Assembly (NCBI GenBank): GCA_963989245.1
Contig: OZ022346.1
Coordinates: forward strand, 49,137,943-49,201,942
Length of the DNA: 64,000 nucleotides
DNA from: Nansenia antarctica
Taxonomy: Eukaryota > Chordata > Actinopteri > Argentiniformes > Microstomatidae
Reading direction: 5' to 3'
Positions 31,920 to 43,528 of the stretch are shown one piece after another; position 1 is the stretch's first letter, and each line of letters begins with the position of its first letter. Under the pieces are notes generated by a model, which saw nothing but the letters and a program-made list of their open reading frames with translations, searched no databases and had not been told where the DNA came from. Position numbers and translations under genes: made by a program.

Positions 31920-34900
31920 TGTCGGGAGGGGCATTGGTGAGCCACGAGTCACCTTCCGCAATGGGCGATCACCGGACTTTTTGGGGGGTAACGATAGAGG
32001 GGGGACGCCGCATACGACGGGTGTGGGCGTTGGTGGACTCGGGGGCGGCGGGGAACCTTATGCACACGGGCTTAGCCCACGAGTGGGGACTAGCTCTAAA
32101 GGACCTTCCCGTTCCATTACCGGTCCGCGCCCTGGACGGCCGGCCTCTGGGGACCGGCTTCGTTACCCAGTGCACACCACCTATTCGCATCCAGGTGGAG
32201 CAAGAACAGTGGGAGCTCATCCAGTTTTTTATTATTGAGTCTCCCGACTGTCCTCTGGTCCTGGGGCACCCCTGGCTGGCGGTGCACAACCATAACATTA
32301 ACTGGTCCACGGGGCGAATTACCAACCCTCCCAGAACCCCAACCCCATTCCCAGTCCCTTCCCACTCCCTAGCTACAGCCCCTAGACCCTTTTCCACGCT
32401 AGCGGCGGGGTCTACAAACATTCCAGTGACTCCGGCCGTAGTGGGCGTTCCCCAGGTCTATTGGGATCTGGGGGAGGTTTTTAGCAAGCAGCGGGCTAGG
32501 GAACTACCCCCCCACAGGACTTACGACTGTGCCATCGACCTCCTGCCCGGTACCACGCCCCCTCGGGGGAGATTGTTCTCCCTCTCCGGTCCTGAGACCC
32601 TGGCCATGAAGGAGTACATCGACGACGCACTCGCCGCGGGCCACATTCGCCCTTCCACCTCCCCGGCGGGTGCAGGGTTTTTCTTTGTGGCCAAGAAGGA
32701 CGGGGGGCAACGGCCGTGCATCGACTATAGGGGGTTGAACAACGTCACGGTGAAAAACAGATACCCCCTTCCGTTGATGACGACGGCCTTTGAGTCCTTG
32801 CAGGGGGCCCGGGTCTTCACTAAGCTGGACTTACGAAACGCGTACAACTTAGTGAGGATCCGGAAGGGGGACGAGTGGAAAACAGCTTTTAACACCCCCA
32901 GAGGACATTACGAGTACTTAGTAATGCCGTTCGGCCTTGCCAACGCGCCAGCGGTATTTCAAGCACTCGTTAATGATGTCCTACGAGACCTCCTCGACCA
33001 CTCAGTCTTCGTCTACCTCGACGACATTCTAATTTTCTCCAAGGACCTAGCCCAACACCGAATCCATGTGCGACAGGTGCTCGAACGCCTTCTCCATCAC
33101 AAACTTTTTGTTAAAGTGGAGAAGTGCGAGTTCCATGTGGACACTGTTTCCTTTCTGGGCTTCGTGGTGGACAAGGGGAATCTACTCATGGATCCCGGAA
33201 AGGTCAGTGCGGTGTTGGACTGGCCCCGACCCTCCTCTCTCAAACAATTACAACGCTTTTTGGGTTTCGCAAACTTTTATCGGAGGTTCATTCGCGGGTT
33301 TAGCGCCTTAGCGGCCCCGTTGACAGCCCTCACCCAGACTAGCCTACGCTCCTTTTCTTGGTCCCCGGAGGCGGACACCGCGTTCACGGCATTAAAACAG
33401 CGCTTCACCTCAGCACCCATCCTGGTGCACCCGAACCCGTCCCTACCCTTTGTTGTGGAGGTGGATGCCTCGGACATTGCGGTAGGGGCGGTTTTGTCAC
33501 AGCGCTGCGCCAAGGACAATAAGACTCACCCCTGTGCCTTTTTCTCTCGCAGGCTGTCCGGGCCGGAGCGCAACTACGACGTGGGGAACCGCGAGCTGCT
33601 TGCAATCAAACTCGCGCTGGAGGAATGGAGGCAATGGTTGGAGGGGGCCGCGCACCCTTTTATAGTGTGGACGGACCACAAGAACCTGGCCTATATCCAG
33701 GGGGCCAAACGCCTCAACTCCCGACAGGCCAGGTGGGCGTTATTCTTCACCAGGTTCCAGTTCACGATCTCCTATCGACCGGGCTCTAAAAACACCAAGC
33801 CCGATGCACTGTCGAGGCAGTTCGATCCTGTGGACCTGGTGGAGAGTACGGATTCGATCGTCCCCACTGGCCTGGTCGTCGCCCCCGTGTCCTGGGGAAT
33901 CGACAGGGTAGTGAGGACAGCGCTGAGGCGGGAGCCTGACCCGGGCGGGGGTCCGCCGGGGAGGCTCTACGTTCCGAAGACTGCGCGTGCACGACTGCTG
34001 CAGTGGGCGCACGCCTCCTCCCTCACCAGTCACCCAGGGGCCACCAGGACATTGGACTTCATACGAAGGAGGTTCTGGTGGTCCACAGCGGAGGGGGACA
34101 CGCGCGCGTTTGTGGCAGCCTGTGCCCTATGCGCGCGCAGTAAAGCCTCCCGGCAACGGCCGCCGGGACTCCTACACCCCCTGTCCATCCCCAAACGTCC
34201 CTGGTCGCACATAGCCCTCGATTTCATATCGGGTCTACCCCCATCTGATGGGTTCACCGCCATACTAGTGGTGGTAGACCGGTTCTCCAAGGCGGCGCAC
34301 TTCATCCCCCTCCCCAAACTCCCCACGGCCCAAGAGACGGCGGAGCTAGTGGTCCAGCACGTTTTCCGGGTGCACGGACTACCCCTGGACATGGTATCCG
34401 ACCGGGGTCCTCAATTCGCCTCCAGGTTCTGGAAGGCATTCGCCACCAGCCTTGGCGCCTCCGTCAGCCTGTCCTCCGGGTTCCACCCCCAATCCAATGG
34501 GCAGACGGAGCGCGTCAACCAGGACCTGGAGGGGGTCTTGAGGTGCTACGTCTCCAGCAATCCGGCGACATGGAACCGGCGGCTGGCGTGGGCTGAATAC
34601 GCCCACAACACCCTCCTCTGCTCCTCCACTGGCCTCTCCCCTTTCCAATGCCAGTACGGGTATCAGCCTCCCCTTTTCCCGGAGCAGGAGGAGGAGGCAG
34701 CTGTACCATCGGTCCAAGCCCATGTCAGCCGCTGTCGCCGTACCTGGAGGCGGGTAAGGGCGGCGCTTGTGCGGGCTTCGGACAGGTCCCAACGCCAGGC
34801 CAACCGCAGGCGCCGTCCGGCCCCGGTCTTCCGTCCTGGTCAGAGGGTCTGGCTGTCTACCCGGGACCTCCCCCTCCGGGTGGAGTCACGCAAGCTGGCT

Positions 34901-35260
34901 CCTCGCTTCGTGGGGCCGTTTAAGGTGGTGCGGCGGGTCAACGCCGTGGCCTACAGACTGCTACTCCCACCCTCCATGCGAGTTCACCCCACCTTCCATG
35001 TTTCACTCCTCAAACCCGTTGTTTTCTCCCCCATGGCCCCTCCACCCCGCCCCGCCCCCCTGCCCCGTCTCATTGATGGACAACCTGCCTACACGGTTAA
35101 CAGGATTATTGACTGCCGGAAGGTGGGGAGGGGTCTCCAATTCCTGGTGGACTGGGAGGGTTATGGGCCTGAGGAGCGTACCTGGGTGCCTCGGCGGGAT
35201 ATTCTAGATCCGAGCCTCATCACGGACTTTCGCCGGCTCCATCCCGAGGCACCCGGGTGA
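31920..35260 (+). CDS. pol: Pol polyprotein of the chromovirus (−1 frame)
   Basis: The −1 frame is open from 31,853 to the stop at 35,260, with over 1,100 codons after the frameshift. Domains in order: aspartic protease (VDSGA, near 32,035), reverse transcriptase with FVYLDDILIF (33,008-33,040), RNase H (EVDASD, 33,460), integrase zinc finger HHCC (34,005-34,140), integrase catalytic core with Asp in LDFISG, Asp in VSDRGPQF and Glu in NGQTERVN, and a C-terminal chromodomain (VNRIIDCRKVG…FLVDWEGYGPEERTW, 35,095-35,190). All catalytic positions looked for are present and the frame has no breaks, so this copy could be active. The chromodomain places it among the chromoviruses. Confidence 0.94.
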
Positions 35261-35278
35261 ACTTCTGGTGCCGTTCGT

Positions 35279-35291
35279 CAGGGGGGGGCAC
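35279..35291 (+). promoter_or_regulatory. Polypurine tract
   Basis: The G-run caggggggggcac directly precedes the 3' LTR and would prime plus-strand synthesis. Confidence 0.75.
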
Positions 35292-35856
35292 TGTTACAAG
35301 GGGGGTCAGCGAAGAGGACTCCCCATCGCCCCTACTGGTCGAAGAGCGACAGTGCTCCAGCCCTGGACTAATTATCGAATGATTGTTGTCACCTGTGAGT
35401 GTTTGTCAGTGTATTTAGGTGTGTCCCATTTCCTCATTCCCTTGTCAGTCGATCACTTGTGTTACACCGTTTGGAATGCTTCAGAACCCTGTGTATGTAT
35501 TACCACTTCACGTATCCGTTACCCGGAACGTAATTTGAACTTTGACTTTGTTTGCTGGTTTGCAACCTTGTACCGCCTTTGGAGCCCTTTGCTCAATCTT
35601 TAGTTTTCGGGCACTTTATTATTGACCGCAGTGCCTGAGTTATTATTACCTACGTGCTGAGCCCTACTGCTCCCCTTTTTGTTGTCCGGCTAAGAGTTTA
35701 TGTTTGTACCTATGAATCATACGTCTCAGTAAAGAGAATCTTTATTTTATTACATCTCCGTCTCATTCTTTACTTACACCGCACCTGGATCCGACATTAT
35801 TGTGTACACCCAGAACCTATTGAGAAACATAACAGAACCTATTGAGAAACATAACA
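35292..35856 (+). mobile_element. 3' LTR of the chromovirus
   Basis: 565 bp, the same length as the 5' LTR and nearly identical to it, including the duplicated 22-bp end. The target repeat GGAGGT follows at 35,857-35,862. Confidence 0.93.
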
Positions 35857-35862
35857 GGAGGT

Positions 35863-36584
35863 GGTGTCTGTATGTATGTAAGTGGAGGAGGTGTATGTAT
35901 GTAAGTGGAGGTGGTGTCTGTATGTATGCAAGTGTTACAGACTTGTATGTATTGTATTATGTCCTGTGTCTGTTTCATTCTGTCTGTCTCCCCCTAGGTG
36001 AAGTGGTGTGCATGTGGTTCCTCCCCTGTTGGTTATTGGGTCCTGTCCATCATCGTTATCTCGTCAGCCCTCACCTGTGTTCAATCAGTTGTCATCCAAA
36101 CCCAGAAGATCATCTCCTACTTAATGTGTGTTTTGTCATGTGTAGCGAGAGAGGGAAGGGGTGGTGTTTTGTTTGACTAGTTTGTTTATAATCTGTTACC
36201 AGAAATTGTTTCTTTTGTTCATAGCTGTGGGTTTAGTGTGTTGATGGACCCCTGTTTTCTCTTTTCTTCCCCACGGGAGAAGGGCTAGGTAAGATACCGT
36301 GGGGTATACATTACATCACGTAGATAACCGCTGTCTAAAAACATTAGGTAAGACGCGAGCGGGTGTCACGCCCCGTAGTTCTGTAGCAGGTAGTTTAGGT
36401 TCCGGGTAGGTTAGTTAGTATGTGATATAGGTAGGTCAGAGGTGTAGGGAAGAATAGGGCTGTGTTTTGTTGTGACACCGTTCGCATGGTCCTTCTCCTA
36501 CCCTTTGTTAATCCCCAGTTGTTTTTGGGTCATTGTTAATGTTATATGACTGTTGTCAGTAATATTTGTAAACACTTGTAAGAG
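35863..36584. other. Remainder of duplication unit 1 and non-coding spacer
   Basis: The first about 70 bases continue the gtatgtatgtaagtggagg repeats that the chromovirus split. The part from 36,190 to 36,540 resembles retroelement-derived sequence (ggtaagataccgtggg…) but no family or frame could be named. Confidence 0.4.
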
Positions 36585-38245
36585 GGTGGTGTCATGGTTG
36601 GGTGGAGGTTGGTGATGTTGTGGCTGGGTGGAGGGTGGTGATGTTGTGGCAGGGTGGAGGGTGGTGATGTTGTGGCAGGGTGGAGGGTGGTGATGTCGTG
36701 GCTGGGTGGAGGTTGGTTGGGTGGATGGATGGAGGGTGGTGGTGGTTTCGTGGCTGAGGGGAGGATGGTGGTTTCGTGGCTGAGGGGAGGATGGTGGTTT
36801 CGTGGCTGAGGGGAGGATGGTGGTTTCGTGGCTGAGGGGAGGATGGTGGTTTCGTGGCTGAGGGGAGGGTGGTGGTTTCGTGGCTGAGGGGAGGATGGTG
36901 GTTTCGTGGCTGAGGGGAGGATGGTGGTTTCGTGGCTGAGGGGAGGATGGTGGTTTCGTGGCTGAGGGGAGGATGGTGGTTTCGTGGCTGAGGGGAGGAT
37001 GGTGGTTTCGTGGCTGAGGGGAGGATGGTGGTTTCGTGGCTGAGGGGAGGATGGTGGTTTCGTGGCTGAGGGGAGGATGGTGATGTTGTGGCTGGGTGGA
37101 GGGTGGTGTTGTTGTGGCTGGAGGGTGGTGGTGTTGTGGCTGGGTGGAGGGTGGTGGTTTTGTGGCTGGGTGGAGGGTGGTGGTGTTGTGGCTGGGTGGA
37201 TGGAAGGTGGTGGCATTGTGGTTGGGTGGAGGGTTGTGGTTTCGTGGCTGGGGGGAGGGTGGTGGTGTCTAATATTTGTAAACACTTGTAAATATACTTT
37301 TCGCGAAGGCAATAAAGCCTTTTATTTAGGATTGGTGGTGTCGTGGCTGGGTGGAGGGTGGTAGTGTCATTGCTGGGTGGAGTGTGGTGTTGTCATGGTT
37401 GGGTGGAGGGTGGTGGTGTCATGGCTTGGTGGAGGGTGCTGGGTGTTGGGGTTGGAGGGTGGTGGTGTCATGGCTGGGTCGAGGTTGGAGGGTGGTGGTG
37501 TTGTGGTTGTGAATGGGTGGAGGTTGGTGTTGTGGCTGGATGGATGGATGGATTGAGGGTGGTGGCGTTGTGGTTAGGTGGAGGGTTGTGGTTTTGTGGC
37601 TGGGGGCAGGGTGGTGGTGTTGTTGTGGCTGGGTGGAGGTGTTGTGGCTGGGTGGAGGGTGGTGGTGTTATGGCTGGGTGGATGGATGGATTGAGGGTGG
37701 TGGCGTTGTGGTTAGGTGGAGGGTTGTGGTTTCGTGGCTGGGGGGAGGGTGGTGGTGTCTAATATTTGTAAACACTTGTAAATAAATATACTTTTAGCGA
37801 AGGCAATAAATCATTTTATTTAGGATTGGTGGAGTCGTGGCTGGGTGGAGGGTGGTAGTGTCATTGCTGGGTCGAGGGTGGTGGGGTTGGAGGGTGGTGT
37901 TATGGCTGGGTGGAGTGTGTTAGGGTGGAGGGTGGTGGTGTTGTTGTGGCTGGGTGGAGGGTGGTGGTGTCATGGCTGGGTGGAGGGTGTTTGGGTTGGA
38001 GGGTGGTTGTGTTATGGCTAGGTCATTGGGTGAAGGGTTGAGTGTGTTAGGGTGGAGGGTGGTGTCATGGCTGGGTGGAGGGTGGTGGTGTCATGGCTGG
38101 GTGGAGGGTTTAGTGTTTTAGGGTGGAGGTTGGTGGTGTTGTGGCTGGGTGGAGGGTGGTGGTGGTGTTGTGGCTGGTTGGAGGGTGGTGGTGTCATGGC
38201 TGGCTGGAGGGTGTTGGGGTTGGAGGGTGGTGTCATGGCTGGGTC
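36585..38245 (+). repeat. G-rich minisatellite, duplication copy 2
   Basis: Same repeat family and same spacers as 28,084-29,655. The 26-bp sub-unit ggctgaggggaggatggtggtttcgt is expanded to about 13 copies (36,735-37,085), against about 4 in copy 1 (28,240-28,345). Confidence 0.95.
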
Positions 38246-38365
38246 ACCGTCCATAAAAGGTGTGAGTGTGTGTGTGTGTGTACGCGTCTCTGTTTGTGTG
38301 TGTGCGTGTGTGTGTGTTGACCAACCTTTGTGTGTGTGAGCAAACTTGTAACGCCCCTCTCCCAG

Positions 38366-38791
38366 GCCTCTGGAGTGGATCGAGGAGCAGAAAACGGGGG
38401 CGTTCCTAAGTGTGTCCTAAAGGCTCAGAGGAGCCCCCTGTCTTCCTGGAGGTGCATTACAACAGCTGCCCCAACAGCACACACTCCACTGCTGCTGGTG
38501 GGCAAGGGTGTCACCTTCGACAGGTAAAACACACACACCTCCTTCTTCACCACCGCCATCATCTTCACCCTACCACCACCTCCACCACAACAGACATCAC
38601 CTTTCAGGCACTCACTCATACCTTGTCCACCCTCTCTCTCCCTTTCTCTCTGCTCTCTGGTGGCAGCTGTGGGATCTCTCTGAAGCCGCCCTCGGGGATG
38701 GACGCCATGAGGGCTGACATGGGAGCTGCCGCCACTGTTTGTGCGTCCATCGTCACGGCAGCAGCCCTGAACCTCCCTATCAACGTCAGCG
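38366..38791 (+). pseudogene. lap3: lap3-type leucine aminopeptidase fragment, copy 2
   Basis: Two exons (38,366-38,523 and 38,667-38,791) are nearly identical to copy 1 and have the same two frame breaks in the first exon. Seen differences are in exon 2: tgtggg here (Cys-Gly, closer to the conserved Gly-Gly) against tgtagg, and one G/A change near the end. The upstream and downstream lap3 exons are missing here too. The fragment and its minisatellite were already broken before the block was duplicated. Confidence 0.85.
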
Positions 38792-39631
38792 GTGAGCTTG
38801 TGGACTCCAGTTGGACACAGAGTATTCGATTTTGTAGTGTGTGAGTGTGTGTATGTATGCAAGTGGAGGAGGTGTCTGTATGTCTGCATGTCTGCGGAGG
38901 AGGTGTATGTATGTAAGTGGAGGTGGTGTCTGTATGTAATATATATTATAGTATTAGTGGTAACACGGATGACGTCGCAAGTAAGTAGCAAGCTGGCTCC
39001 AATTTTGAGGCAAATGTATCGTAAAAAGTCGTAACGCTCTATGTAAAGCCAATGTATGTGATTCCTAACTAGCTACATTAGAATTTTCATTTACAAATCA
39101 TTATTCGTCTAACTAAGTCATTGGTAGCTAGCTACATACTTTGTGTTATTGTTATTCTATTAGCCTACTAAAGTAGCTAGCTAGTATTTCAAATGTTGTT
39201 GCGAGATAATACGGAGCTAGTTATCTGCACTTGGAAAGTGTGTATCAGGACTGACATGTTGTTCTTTTTTGCTGTTGTGTTGACATGTTTCCCCATTTAG
39301 CCTGGTAATGGACGATAGTCGTGAACATGGAACTAGACGAAGACAAAGTGTTGGTCCTGTTGGAATGGGTAAGTAAGAAGTTAGGCTCAATTCTGTAGCT
39401 TACTATTTGATATGACATGGCACAGGCCATAGCTAGCAAGCTCTAGTAGTTGATATTGATAATTGTTCATGCAGACTCAAACCTTTTTCTCATCTCCAGA
39501 TCAACAGCTTGAAATTGGACCAACCATTGCTACAAATCAATCAGTTACAAGATGGCTTGTTGTTGCTGAGATTAATGCATAACTTGTGAGTAAAGCGAAT
39601 GTGCTTGGTTATATTTTACATTAAATTCCTA

Positions 39632-40847
39632 CAGTGGGGTGCAAAAATGTGGCCACCCCTAGTCAAAATGCCTTTTACAATTAATACCTAAGTAAAAAGA
39701 AGCAAACCTAAGCTCTAAATGGTAAACATGACACATTTCGTCACATTTTGAAGCAAGATTAATTTAGATTTTTCTTTTTACAATTTCAAAATAATAAAAC
39801 AAGGAAAAAGGCTGTGTGCAAAAGTTTGGGAACCCTGTCAGCTAGTACTTTGTAACTCCTCCTCTGGCAACTATAACAGCTTGCAAATGCTTCCTGTAGC
39901 CAGCTAAGAGTCTTTCTGTTCTTCTCTACAAATGCTTCACCCTTTTCTCCAAACATACCTTCTTTGGTTGTGGCCAAAAAGTTCAATTTTGGTTTTGTCA
40001 GTTCAAAGCACATTGTTCCAATAGGCTTCAGGTTTCTCAAGGTTTTCTTTTGCATACTTCAGACGCTTCATTTTGTGTTGAGGTCGTAGGAAAGGCTTCT
40101 TTCTGTCAACTCTGCCATGTAGGTCTTTGTTGTTTAAGGTACGCTGTACTGTTGTCCTGTGAACAACTAGACCGGTGTCTGCTACTGTTTTTTGCAGATC
40201 TTTTGCAGTGATCTGTGGGCTCTTCTGAGCATTTCTCACCAGATCTCGGGCCATTCTATTTGACATTTTTCTTGGTCTTCCAAATCTTGCCGTGACTTCA
40301 ATTGTTCCATTTATTTTCCATTTTCTCATGATGTTTCTGACAGTGGAAATGGGTAGTTTGAAACATTGCGAGAGTTTTTTGTAGCCTTCTCCTTGATGGT
40401 GGAAGTGAACTGTCTCTTCATTCTGATATCCTTGGACAACTGTTAAGAGGAACCCATGGTTTTTAACTCCAGACACAACAGCCACCACAGTCAGGCTTTA
40501 GAAGGCATGGAGTTACTTCAGAATATATAGTTCAACCCTGGAATTATATTCACCTGACTCATTGAAGCCCTAACGACTGAATCACCTTGGTCTGGGCCTT
40601 AGTAATCATCTTCTCAAAAGGTAACAAAGAATAATCCAAAAGGGTTCCCAAACCTTTGCACAGGGCCCTTTTCCTTTTTAAAAAATGAGAAATGAGAAAA
40701 ACAAAACATTGAAATAAAAAGAAACCTTTCTTTAAAATGTGCGGAAAGGTGTCATGTTTAACTTTCAGGTTTGCTTTCAATCACTTGGAGATTAATTGTA
40801 ACAGACATTAAAACCAGGGGTGCCCAAGTTTCTGCACCCTATGTGTA
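39632..40847 (-). mobile_element. Tc1-like element, internally deleted
   Basis: The ends are related (acagtggggtgcaaaaat on the left, cagaaacttgggcacccc on the right in complement), next to TA. A minus-strand frame (40,488-40,003) encodes the N-terminal paired-type helix-turn-helix domains of Tc1 transposase: LSQCFKLPISTVRNIMRKW, GRPRKMSNR and VHRTTVQRTL. It stops at EAYWNNVL, where the DDE catalytic core should begin. The rest is a degraded C-terminal piece. The element sits in intron 2 of the numa1-like fragment. Confidence 0.8.
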
Positions 40848-41268
40848 GGGTAGACATTTCTACACAGTATGTGTGTTTTTGGGGGGATGTGTGTGGCTTC
40901 CATTCTCTCTGATGTATCTGCACAGCAGTCAGCCATGTATCTGGGTCTTTTTGTGCAGATGATCTTGTGTGTTGTGCTTGTCTTTATTGATAGCTTTCTC
41001 CCTAACAGGAAGGGAGTGGAGACCCCTCAGTCCTGCCTGGACCAGCCCATTCAGGCGCGGTTGAGCTTGCTCTCTGACTTCCTTCAAGGTGGGGCACACT
41101 TCTAAATACGTTGCCTTAACTTAATCAGTTAAGCTTCATTTTGCAGTCTTTTCCAAGTGCAATTGACTACTTATCTAACTACTTTTCAAGGATAAGAGAA
41201 TCAGTTTAGGTTAATCTGTCTGGTTAGATTGTCCACTCAAAATACAAATGCCTTGCACCTTGTTATGC

Positions 41269-43528
41269 CCAAATTACACTGGCTGCGTTAGCTGTGTGTG
41301 CGTGGCAGAATTTTGCAGAACTTTCTGTCTTCCCTACTGCCCATGTTTTTTGTTACGCCTCTAATGCGTAGCTGCTACAGCCAGGCCTATCTTTGTACAT
41401 TCAGATTGACCAAATCTCTTCTTTTGTACATGTGGTACACAGAGAACCACCATCAGAAGACCTGAGAGCTCTATTGGGCTGATATGCTAGCAAAAGCTCT
41501 TTCAGATATTCTGGTGCTGTGCCAGTGAGAGCTTTATAAACAAGCAGAAGGATCTTGAAATCTATCCTGAACTTAACAGGAAGCCAGTGTAGAGTCTCTA
41601 AAATAGGAGTTATATGAGCTTGTCTGCTTGTTTTGGTTAAAACTCTTGCTGTGACTCATTGCAGCTGGCCAATCGCTTTCTTCGGAAGACCAGAAAGGAG
41701 ACCGTTACAATTAGGGATGCACCGAAATGAAAATTCTTGGCCGAGGCCGAAGCCGAATTTAAGGAAACACTTGGCCGAATACCGAATACCGAATACCGAA
41801 TGTGTATCGGCAGTTTTTAATTTTATCATTGCATAAACTAAATACATTTTGCTTTTTATTCATGCTTCTCAAAGAAAGAAATTGAGATTGAAAAAAAAGA
41901 ACTTTTATATATAACTTATTATAACTAATTATCGTGGGATTTAATCTCTACTGCTTTCCAGGGTTTAAGTTAATGATATTCATGATTTGTCTCTACATAG
42001 GCTTCAGAAAGTATTTAGACCCCTTCACTTTTTTCACTTTTTTGAATAGATTTGCCATCAATCCACACACAGTACCCCATAATCTAAGTAAAAACGTTTT
42101 TTAATGTTTGCAAATGTATTAAAATGTAAATACAGAAATACCTCATGTACAAGTATTCAGACCCTTTGTCACTCTTAAAATTAGGTCAAATGCTAAATGT
42201 CTTCAACAAGTCATTCAACAAGTTGAATTGAGTCCACCTGAGTGTAAGGATAATAGTTCATGTTATTTCAGAATGAATATCTTTTGTTTTTATAGTCTCT
42301 GGTTTGCATAGAAACCACCGCATGATACAGCTGCATGTCATAAACTCGTGTAGAACAGCTGGGAGTCTGAATATGTTTTCAACAAGGCAACAACTCTGCT
42401 TCTTCCGCTACGACTGCTAAGCTAACTAGCTAGATGAGTGTAAGGTTGCGTTCGTAAAGTCGCTCTGAGAGCGCTGGAGCGCACACTGGGCCCGACGTCA
42501 TAGAGAAACCGAGTCATTTGATTGGACGAGAGGCATTCCACGAGTGCTGATCGGATTTCCTGAGTGAATTTACGAACGCAGCCAGTTTTGAAAGCGCGTC
42601 GCCTCGCGCCGCGCGCCTGTTGAGAGTTATATTTAATTGTATTGCGTCATCAAAACACGGCCACTATTCGGTGGTAAACATTCGGTGTTTTCACACATTC
42701 GGCCGAATACCGAATGTGCTTTATTTTGCGATATTCGGCCGAATACATTCGGTGGCCGAATGTTCGGTGCATCCCTAGTTACAATAGTCCAAACTATTTC
42801 ACTATGAATAGTTCTGGGTTCAGTCTCTACTGTCATCCATCCTTAATGAGCGATTCAAAAAGTGCAATGGTTATAAGCAAAACGCAGTCATGCACACACA
42901 GACAGGGAAACACAGAGAGAAGCAAAGAGAAAGTGTGTATGTGTCGTGAGCAAGAGAGAGAACGGTAGAAAGAGTAGTGGACAAATTATTCAGAGCATGT
43001 CCATTTCCACAGGAATGTTATTGGTTTTAATATGTTGCGATCGTGCCAACGACATGTCATTTCATGCGACTTCGATCTCAACATAAGCAAGGTGGAAATG
43101 TATACCGTCACAATGTTGCCGTGGCAAGAGAATAACCAAACTACCGAACACAGAGAGAGAGGGAGAAATCACTGGAAAAATACTGCCCTTCATGGTGCAT
43201 GATGTTCTTTTAACTTATTAACATAATATGATTATAGTCTACCTGGGGTTTCTGCTTTGAAACAGATAGCGGAAGTATTGATTTTAAAAAAAGTTAGACA
43301 TATTTAGATGTAGACATTGAAACTGTAGTCTATGTTGCTGGTTAAGATAATTTTCACGTCTGCCTCACACGTGAAAAATAGGCGAGACTCTGACTCTATA
43401 GCAAGCGAGTCGGAGGAGCCAGCATGAGGTGCACGTGAGAGCTCTAGCCCATTAGCATGGGCGCCTAAATGAAACTCACACGCCGCTGAGGTAAGGCGAG
43501 GTTGACGCTTCCAGTGTAATTTGGGCCG
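41269..43528. mobile_element. Composite of nested elements with outer inverted ends
   Basis: The outer ends match: gcccaaattacactgg at 41,272 and its complement ending near 43,528, each followed by a GCGT-rich block. A related end occurs at 58,375. Inside lie an L2-like LINE 3' fragment (about 41,420-41,703, continuing at 42,786) and the hAT element at 41,712. No target repeat was clear for the outer element. Confidence 0.6.
41712..42777. mobile_element. hAT-type non-autonomous element, 1,066 bp
   Basis: The inverted ends TAGGGATGCACCGAA and its complement are flanked by the perfect 8-bp target repeat GTTACAAT (41,704-41,711 and 42,778-42,785). Subterminal repeats of ggccgaatac occur at both ends. 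The interior holds a Tc1-type fragment near 41,998-42,170 (cttcagaaagtatttagacc) and no transposase. Confidence 0.93.

Noticed and set aside
32504..35207. Alternative frames inside pol of the chromovirus
   Set aside because: GC-rich coding sequence leaves open shadow frames. Only the −1 frame carries protease, RT, RNase H, integrase and chromodomain motifs.
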